15,078 nt of DNA from JAVXAG01 sp036660615 (lineage in GTDB: Bacteria > Bacillota > Clostridia > Peptostreptococcales > Anaerovoracaceae), in the NCBI GenBank assembly GCA_036660615.1, contig JAVXAG010000037.1, positions 1 to 15,078 on the forward strand, read 5' to 3'. The notes beneath the pieces are model-generated. The model worked only from the letters and a program-made list of their open reading frames with translations. It made no database searches and was not told the origin of the DNA. Shown here piece after piece: positions 1-6,810 of this stretch. Position numbers and translations under genes: made by a program. The first letter of the stretch is position 1, and each line of letters opens with the position of its first letter.

Positions 1-54
1 TTCCTGTCGTCCCGACCAAATTAATAGTATTTTCTGAAATTACTGCGAATAGTT

Positions 55-93
55 TTGCAAATTAGTTGTGAGGGTGGTAAAATGGAGTATAAA
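55..93 (+). promoter_or_regulatory. Probable promoter of the first diguanylate cyclase gene
   Basis: Two overlapping sigma-A-like options are visible. The first is TTGCAA (55-60), a 17-nt spacer and TAAAAT (78-83), with an upstream TG (75-76) that makes an extended -10. The second is TTGTGA (66-71), a 16-nt spacer and TATAAA (88-93). The first is favoured because of its spacing and extended -10. Either would give a leader of roughly 35-45 nt before the start codon at 134. The rest of 1-133 shows no gene, riboswitch or terminator that I can recognise. The call rests on motif matching only. Confidence 0.5.
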
Positions 94-133
94 TACATGA
101 CATTGATGATAGTTACTTTGAGGAGGGATTTAT

Positions 134-3100
134 ATGCTTTTAGGTTCACCAATAGCAACAACTCAATATTTCATTCGTACTCACATGGAGCAACGTAACC
201 TTGAAGAGGCTTTAGATTGCTTGACCGAGGATATTTCTTGGTTTGGGACAGGTGCATTTGAGGTTGTACATGGCAAAGAAGAAGCTAAAGATTTCCTTAT
301 GGATGAAATTGATTTATTCCCAGAGGGATACGATATTGAATTTCTGGATATGAGTGAGACTATGGTTGGAGACAGTATTGGTACAGTATTTGGACAGCTA
401 TTAGTAACCGACAAGAAGATGGGAAGCCAAATAAACTGTCGAATTACAGCAACATGCATTAGGGAAAAAGAGAATTTTTTAATTTCTTCATTGCACATGT
501 CATTACCAACTGAGTTACAAAATGATGGAGAGTATTACCCACTGACTATTGCGGAACAAAAGCTACAGCAATTAAAGAATAGCTTTTTTAACACAACTAT
601 ACCAGGCGGGCTTATTTGTTGTGATGTTGGAGATGGTTATAGGGTACGATATGTTAACGATTTCTTTGTCAAACTTCTAGGATATGATGATAAAGAAGAC
701 TTTTTATTAGCGACAGGTGGTTTCTTTGAAAACTGTCTAAGTAAAAAAGAAGATATTAAAAGTATAAAGAATAGTGTACAAGCTATGAAAATAAATCAGC
801 ATGGTACATTTACATATTGCGTTAAAACAAAATTTGGTTCTGAAATCTGGATTAGAGATTATAAACAAAAATATGAGAGCAACGGGCAACAATGGTTGAT
901 GTGCTTTTGCGTAGATATTTCTGATATAATACAGTTAGAAAGACGATTAAAAGAAGAAGCAAAGAGATTGGAATTTGCTAACGCAGAAGGTCAGGCAATA
1001 ATCAGTAATATTCCAGGTGGCGTCCATCGCTGCCAACTTTTTGATACGATAAAGCTTGATTATGTCAGTCAGGGCCTTGAAAAAATGTCTGGGTATACAG
1101 GAGAAGAAATTCATAGACTGTTCAAAGATGATTACAGTATGCTATTGGTCGAGGAGGATAGGAGAGAATTTTCGGAGGCGATCAACAATTTATCAAAAGA
1201 AGCAGATGCACAAGTATTGGAATATAGAATGTGTAGAAAAGACGGAACAGTAATTCGTGTCGTTGACCACTTTCAATCGGTAGTTATGGAAGACGGTAAG
1301 ATCTGGGGGTTTGGCGTTGCTACAGACGTTACACCACAGTATGAAACAGTTGCCCGACTTAAGTTATTGACAGACACAATACCTGGAGGAATTGGGGTAT
1401 ATGAATATTCGGGAAAAGGGCTAGAATCTATATACGTAAGCGATGGTGTATGCAATATGCTTGGATATACTAAAGAAGAATATCAGCTACTAGCAAAGAA
1501 TGATTTGAAAAGTATGGTCTTTGAGGACGATATTGAGGGGCTATTTAATGAAATTCAAATGATGTTGATAGGAAAAACTGATGAAGTTGATTGTATTTAT
1601 CGTATGAGAACCAAGAACGGGTCATATAGATGGAGAAATTTGAGAGGGACGGTGGGCGATCGTCACTCAGGAGTCGTTCGTATAAATGCGGCATTTCTTG
1701 ATATTACAGATTCAAAAGAATATGAAGAAACTATTCGAATTCGTGACCAAGAATATACTTTGGCACTAAAACAGAGTGGGAAAATAGTATATCGTTATAA
1801 TATAGAGGAAAAGGCGGTTTATATGCTCCAAAAATCTGTTGATTTGTTTGGATTTCCACCTTATTCAAAGAATATTCCAGATAGCATAGTCGATATGGAC
1901 TGGTTTACACCACAGAGTAGAAAGGATTTCTTTGCATTTCATGAAGCGATTATCAGAGGAGAAAAAAATGGTAGCGTAACCTTATGTAGAAAACTAAAAA
2001 GCGGTGAATATGGTTGGTGCTGTGCGTACTTTACTACCTTGTATAATAGCGTAGGAAAATCAGTATCGGCAATCGTTTCTATTGAAGATGTAACAAAACA
2101 GCATCAACAAGAATTGGAAAATGAAATTTTGAAACAGAATGAAGAACTGTTTCAGATTGTAGTATCACATTCAGACAGATTTATCGTTAAATTTGATATA
2201 AAAACAAGAACTGTCTATGCTTTTCCACATACATCGGACGCATTTTCTGTTGGTAAAGTTTTGAATAATGTACCTTACTCTAATATAGAAAGTGGCAGGG
2301 TAGGAGAGGAATCGATTCAGACTGCCATTGAATTTTTTGATAAGTTAGTTGCCGGGGAATCTACAGCCAAAGCAATTATAAAGATGAGAAGAAGCAGAAA
2401 GACACAAGAGTGGGGCTGGTATCAGTTTGATGGAAGCGTTATCGTCGACGATAAGGGCGAACCTATTTACGCGGTGGTTTCCTTTATAGAAATTACTGAA
2501 CAATACGAAAAAGAACTTGCTTATGAAAGGGTAAATCAGCATATTGGCAGACTTTCACAAGATGCAATGTTGTATTTTGAAGCAAATCTTACAGAAATGA
2601 AAATCGAACACTCTGGAGGTCACTGGCTTTGTAATTTAGAAAAGAACTTAGAGGGCGACTTAGATCAGCTAATGGAGACTTGTATCAATAAAATGATATA
2701 TTTTGAAGACAGACAATCCATTAGAGAATTTTTTGATAAAGATAAACTCCTGGCAAGTTATGCTGAGGGTCAGGCTGAGAGAGAAGGGGAATACCGTATC
2801 TTGGATAAAGGCAAGCCTAGGTGGGTTTACATAACTATCGAAATGATTACGGATCCATATACAGAGAATATACTTTTATATATTTTATTTAAGGATATTG
2901 ATAAATCAAAGACAAAAGAAATTAAAATATTGAAACAAGCCGAAATGGACGGATTGACAAATGTATATAACAGGTCTACCATCGAATGGCAGGTTAGGCA
3001 TATCATTAAAACTAGCCGTGATGAGAAGTATATATTTATTATTGCGGATATGGATGACTTGAAAACAATTAACGACACTTTTGGCCATATGGAAGGGGAT

Positions 3101-3442
3101 CATGCAATTATAATGTTTGCCGAAGTTTTGAAAAAATTCGCAGGTGAAAACAACTTAGTTGGCCGCATGGGTGGCGATGAGTTCATTCTGTTGTGTGGCT
3201 ATAATAGTGAAACTGAAGTTATCCAGTCATTAGAAAGCCTTGTAAAAGAAATGCATAAGTGTGGCATAGAGAAATATCACATTAAGGGTAGCTTTGGTGT
3301 AATTGCAAGTAATGGTTCGGATGAAACTTTTGAATCACTGTATAAAAAAGCAGATATCGCTCTATATTATGTGAAACGTAATGGAAAAAATAACTATGCG
3401 TTTTATAGAGAGGATATGGAAGAAATAGAACAAAATCATTAG
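134..3442 (+). CDS. Multi-PAS diguanylate cyclase with N-terminal SnoaL-like domain
   Basis: This 1102-residue protein is predicted to make cyclic di-GMP from two GTP in the cytosol. Residues about 5-125 look like a SnoaL/NTF2-type alpha+beta sensor domain. About six PAS-type domains follow (roughly 148-270, 287-405, 411-530, 540-660, 670-795, 800-925); the first three begin with the IPGG signature, and the domain ends with DIT/DVT-like motifs are clear. The GGDEF domain (about 935-1095) has D939-x-LT, metal-site D972, IND (979-981) and an intact GGDEF at 1013-1017, so it should be active. The RxxD inhibitory site expected five residues upstream is absent (GENN there). No signal peptide or membrane helix is seen. 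The start is set by AGGAGGG at 121-127, six bases before ATG. The gene lies 114 bp upstream of a c-di-GMP phosphodiesterase gene on the same strand, with no clear terminator between. Enzyme class is secure; the ligands of the sensor domains are unknown. Confidence 0.95.
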   Translation: MLLGSPIATTQYFIRTHMEQRNLEEALDCLTEDISWFGTGAFEVVHGKEEAKDFLMDEIDLFPEGYDIEFLDMSETMVGDSIGTVFGQLLVTDKKMGSQINCRITATCIREKENFLISSLHMSLPTELQNDGEYYPLTIAEQKLQQLKNSFFNTTIPGGLICCDVGDGYRVRYVNDFFVKLLGYDDKEDFLLATGGFFENCLSKKEDIKSIKNSVQAMKINQHGTFTYCVKTKFGSEIWIRDYKQKYESNGQQWLMCFCVDISDIIQLERRLKEEAKRLEFANAEGQAIISNIPGGVHRCQLFDTIKLDYVSQGLEKMSGYTGEEIHRLFKDDYSMLLVEEDRREFSEAINNLSKEADAQVLEYRMCRKDGTVIRVVDHFQSVVMEDGKIWGFGVATDVTPQYETVARLKLLTDTIPGGIGVYEYSGKGLESIYVSDGVCNMLGYTKEEYQLLAKNDLKSMVFEDDIEGLFNEIQMMLIGKTDEVDCIYRMRTKNGSYRWRNLRGTVGDRHSGVVRINAAFLDITDSKEYEETIRIRDQEYTLALKQSGKIVYRYNIEEKAVYMLQKSVDLFGFPPYSKNIPDSIVDMDWFTPQSRKDFFAFHEAIIRGEKNGSVTLCRKLKSGEYGWCCAYFTTLYNSVGKSVSAIVSIEDVTKQHQQELENEILKQNEELFQIVVSHSDRFIVKFDIKTRTVYAFPHTSDAFSVGKVLNNVPYSNIESGRVGEESIQTAIEFFDKLVAGESTAKAIIKMRRSRKTQEWGWYQFDGSVIVDDKGEPIYAVVSFIEITEQYEKELAYERVNQHIGRLSQDAMLYFEANLTEMKIEHSGGHWLCNLEKNLEGDLDQLMETCINKMIYFEDRQSIREFFDKDKLLASYAEGQAEREGEYRILDKGKPRWVYITIEMITDPYTENILLYILFKDIDKSKTKEIKILKQAEMDGLTNVYNRSTIEWQVRHIIKTSRDEKYIFIIADMDDLKTINDTFGHMEGDHAIIMFAEVLKKFAGENNLVGRMGGDEFILLCGYNSETEVIQSLESLVKEMHKCGIEKYHIKGSFGVIASNGSDETFESLYKKADIALYYVKRNGKNNYAFYREDMEEIEQNH

Positions 3443-3443
3443 G

Positions 3444-3460
3444 GTTACAACACGTTACAA
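3444..3460 (+). repeat. Short direct repeat GTTACAA, 10-bp period
   Basis: GTTACAA occurs at 3444-3450 and again at 3454-3460. The copies are one helical turn apart, directly after the stop codon of the upstream gene and about 30 bp before the -35 box of the next. This could be an activator or repressor site on one DNA face, but such a short repeat can arise by chance in AT-rich DNA. Confidence 0.3.
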
Positions 3461-3491
3461 AATAACTAAATTGACCTTTTTATGTATAATA

Positions 3492-3520
3492 TTGACATTG
3501 TTTGATGCAATGCGTATAAT
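3492..3520 (+). promoter_or_regulatory. Consensus sigma-A promoter for the four-gene operon
   Basis: TTGACA (3492-3497) and TATAAT (3515-3520) both match the consensus perfectly, with the optimal 17-nt spacer. Transcription would start near 3527 and leave a leader of about 30 nt before the ATG at 3557. A small inverted repeat, CATTG (3496-3500) and CAATG (3508-3512), overlaps the -35 box and spacer and could be an operator. No terminator hairpin or c-di-GMP riboswitch was recognised in the rest of 3443-3556. Confidence 0.8.
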
Positions 3521-3556
3521 CTAACTAGCAGTATAGGAGTGTGAGGAGAAAAGAAT

Positions 3557-6500
3557 ATGATGGATAGTAAGGAAAATACGTCCAAACCGATGATGGATAG
3601 TCTTTATAAAAACACGAAGCAAAAGAATAATTCTTCGTTAAAGACTATCTTGGTGGTTGAAGATAATGCGGTGAATAGAAAGATATTGTCGAAGATATTG
3701 TCGGAGGAGTATAAAGTACTAGAAGCCGAAAATGGCCAAGAAGCATTGAAAATTCTTAGTAAGCATATTAATGAGATCGTTGCTATTATGCTAGATCTTA
3801 TAATGCCAATAATGAATGGTTATGAAGTTTTGGAGGCACTAAAAAATAATAGTGATTATAACAATTTGCCTATAGTAGTTACGACGGATAACAATAATAA
3901 TGATAACGAAATAAAGGCATTGTCCCTTGGTGCTTGGGATTTTGTTTCAAAGCCATATAACCCAGAAATTATAAAGTTTAGATTGAAAAACGTAATAGAT
4001 AGAAGTCAGTTATCGGCGCTAAATCAATTAAAATATTTAGCTGAATATGATGCTTTAACTGGAATATATAACAAGACAAAATTTTTTGATGCGACTCGAC
4101 AAATGATTGATGGGAGTCCTGATAAATGTTTTGTCTTTCTACGTTTTGATGTAGATAGATTCCAACTTATTAATTCTTTTTTTGGTTCAGCTGAAGGAGA
4201 TAAACTTCTAATATACATTGCACAGAATATGGCAAAAGATGCAAGAATGTGTGAACAAGCTACTTATGGAAGAATAGAATCTGACATTGTTGGTTTCTGT
4301 TTGCCGTATAATAAAGAAGAAGTAGAAGCCATTGTAGAGCAGTCAAAGAAGACTTTGGCAAAGTACAATACAGACTATGATATTGTACCGTCAATTGGAA
4401 TTTATGTTATTGACGATATCACAATATCTGTTGAGGAAATGTATAATAGGGCTACACTTGCTGCCAAAACATGCAAGGGAAATTATGTGGATTTTTATGC
4501 TTATTACAATAAGGACATGAGCACTAAACTTGCATTGGAACAAGAAATTACAAATGAAATGAAGTATGCTCTTGAGAATGGGCAATTTGAAATATATCTT
4601 CAGCCACAGTATAATATCCACACCAATTTGCCATGTGGGGCAGAAGCTCTTGTCAGATGGAGACATCCTGAAAAGGGAATTATCTCACCGGGAGAGTTTA
4701 TTCCAATATTCGAGCAAAATGGTTTTATATCAAAACTGGACTATTATGTTTGGGAAGAGGCGTGTAAGTGTTTGCAAGGTAGGCTTGAAAATGATATTAG
4801 GCCATATCCTATTTCGGTAAATGTTTCTCGTGTAAATTTATATAACCCTAATTTAGTAGATACATTATTAGAACTTGTGGATAGGTATCAAGTGAATCCA
4901 TCGTTGCTAAACTTGGAACTAACAGAAAGTGCCTATACAGATAACCCGACAACTATGAAAAAGGTTATATCACAGTTACAGAGCAAAGGCTTTTTGATTA
5001 TGATGGATGATTTTGGTAGTGGCTATTCATCCCTTAGTCTATTAAAGGATATAGTAATTGATGTTCTAAAAATAGATATGCTTTTTTTATCAAAAACCGA
5101 GATACAAGGCAGAGGAGAAAATATCATTGCATCTGTCATTCGTATGGCAAAATGGCTAAATATTCCTGTTATTGCAGAAGGGGCAGAGACATTAGAACAA
5201 GTTGATTTTTTGCGTAGTGTAGGTTGCGACTATGTGCAAGGGTATTATTTTGCACGACCAATGCCAATCGGAGACTATGAGAAACTGTGTATAGAAATAT
5301 CAGCGGAAATGAGTAAATTAGACGAAAAAATAGGTGGACAGTATAGATACGATGACTTATTTTCATCTAATGCAGAGATGAAAGAGTTATTTGGCAATGC
5401 ATTGCAGCCAGCAGTAATTTATGAATTTGTTGATGATAAAATAGAGATGATTCGTGTTAATGAGGCATATTATGCGCTGTTAGGCCATGATGATATGTTG
5501 GTTAATGCACCAAATGTACTGGAATTAATCGAGGACGAGTATAAGGGCATAGTTTTAAATGCTTTCAGGACTTGTGTACAAAATCGTGGCATTAGTCAAA
5601 GTGAATATGTTAGAAGTCGTACTAATGGCAACCCATTATGGATTCATACAAAGCTAAGCTATGCATCAATCGTGGGGAATAAATATATCATTATTGGTGA
5701 ATTGACTGATATTACAATGCGAAAAGAACTTGACTCTGAGCTTCAGAAATACAAGGAATCGTGGCTTGCAGATAAGAAGGAGATTCATACGTTGCTAATT
5801 GTTGATGATGTCAAAAGCAATCGTGATGAACTAAAAGAAATATTGAAAGATAAGTTTAGTATCTTTGAGGCAAAAAGTGACCTTGAAGCTATTGAGGTGC
5901 TAACTGAAAAACAGAATATAATAGATTTGATTTTGCTTAATATTAGTATATCACATAAAAAAAGAAATAATTTTTTGCAATATAAGAAAAATTCAGCAGA
6001 GGTAGACACAATCCCAATTATCATGATTACTGAAGATGAGCAGAAAGCTAGCACATATTCACTTGGAGCTACTGATTACATAAGCAGACCACTTATTCCT
6101 GAAGTGGTTATTCATCGTGTGCAAAATGTTCTTGACTATAATTACCGATTTAAAAAAATGGTAAAAGAATATAATGAAATGTCAGAGCAGGTGAAGATTG
6201 ACCAGATGACAGGTCTAGTTAATAGANNNNNNNNNNNNNNNNNNNNNNNNNNNNNNNNNNNNNNNNNNNNNNNNNNNNNNNNNNNNNNNNNNNNNNNNNN
6301 NNNNNNNNNNNNNNNNNNNNNNNNNNGGAGTTGTATCAGAACTCTGATAAGGCGCTGTACAGTGCCAAATGCCATGGTAGAAATACTGTCTCTATATATG
6401 GGGAAAAACCTACAGACACATCAATCGTAAAGTGGATTAATGATGCAGAGGGTGTGCTAAACGCAATAAATGACTGTATTTATGTATGCGATTTGGAAAC

Positions 6501-6810
6501 ATACGAACTTATATATGCTAATGATGGCCTTTGCGATTTTTGCGGTGTAACAAAGGAACAGTGCAAGGGGAAGAAGTGCTACGAGGTAATTATGGGCGCA
6601 TCTGAACCATGTAGTTTTTGTCCGTTACCTAAGATTTCAGAGGATAAAATCTATACAAGATTATTCAAAATGCCAGGTAGACCACAGACATTATTGATGA
6701 GAGGGAAGAATATTAATAGAAATGGATCGCTGGTTCATTTGGAAGTTGCAGTAGATGTTACAAAAGTTGAGAATATGGATACATATTGGGAGGAAAATAT
6801 TGATGAATGA
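3557..6810 (+). CDS. REC-GGDEF-EAL-PAS-REC-GGDEF-PAS c-di-GMP turnover protein (interrupted by an assembly gap)
   Basis: Probable c-di-GMP phosphodiesterase under receiver control. In order: REC1 (about 28-148) is intact, with E35/D36, phosphoacceptor D80, T109/T110 and K132. GGDEF1 (160-315) has ESDIV (241-245) where GGDEF should be, so it is presumably not catalytic. EAL (330-575) keeps the catalytic set: E363 of EAL, N422, E454, DD 484-485, K505, E541, Q561, and an intact loop 6. A PAS follows (about 600-735). REC2 (744-862) has N795 for the phosphoacceptor Asp and R844 for the conserved Lys. A second GGDEF begins at 880 (DQMTGLVNR) and is cut by 100 N. After the gap the reading resumes in a different frame at 6328 with the GGDEF end (ALYSAK, GRN) and a Cys-rich PAS. 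The in-frame stop at 6428-6430 is therefore an artefact. Compared with the upstream GGDEF, about 120 residues are hidden. AGGAG at 3544-3548 sets the start. The last eight bases overlap the next gene. Confidence 0.9.
6227..6326. other. Assembly gap 1 (100 N)
   Basis: Exactly 100 N lie inside the second GGDEF domain of the EAL protein. The flanks encode the DxxTGLxNR start and the ALYxAKxxGRN end of one GGDEF domain but in different frames. Aligned to the GGDEF domain of the upstream gene, about 120 codons (near 360 bp) should lie here, so 100 is a placeholder. The missing part includes the GG(D/E)EF active site. Confidence 0.95.
6788..6793 (+). promoter_or_regulatory. Ribosome binding site that sets the start of the double-receiver kinase
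   Basis: GGGAGG lies nine bases before the ATG at 6803. The frame is open further upstream, to an ATG at 6755, but that start would overlap the preceding gene by 56 bp. The 6803 start gives an eight-base overlap with the stop at 6808-6810, which is typical of translational coupling. Confidence 0.75.

Noticed and set aside
1056..1253. Plus-strand 65-codon frame inside the first gene
   Set aside because: It overlaps clear PAS coding sequence in another frame and has no ribosome binding site or domain of its own.
3471..3490. Second promoter TTGACC...TATAAT upstream of the EAL gene
   Set aside because: The spacer is only 8 nt, and the TATAAT at 3485 has no -35 at the right distance. The boxes at 3492-3520 are far better.
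3443..3556. c-di-GMP riboswitch or terminator between the first two genes
   Set aside because: The region is too short and lacks the conserved riboswitch core or any GC-rich hairpin followed by T residues.
6227..6430. Literal translation through the first N run, ending the EAL protein at 6430
   Set aside because: Sequence after the gap in that frame is nonsense, while another frame gives the GGDEF end and a PAS domain up to 6810.
6755..6802. Upstream ATG at 6755 as start of the first kinase
   Set aside because: It adds 16 residues unlike the family and overlaps the upstream gene by 56 bp; the GGGAGG site fits ATG 6803.
6331..6810. Separate short PAS gene starting at TTG 6331
   Set aside because: It begins within a conserved GGDEF helix (ELYQNSDKALY), so it is the tail of the interrupted gene, not a true start.
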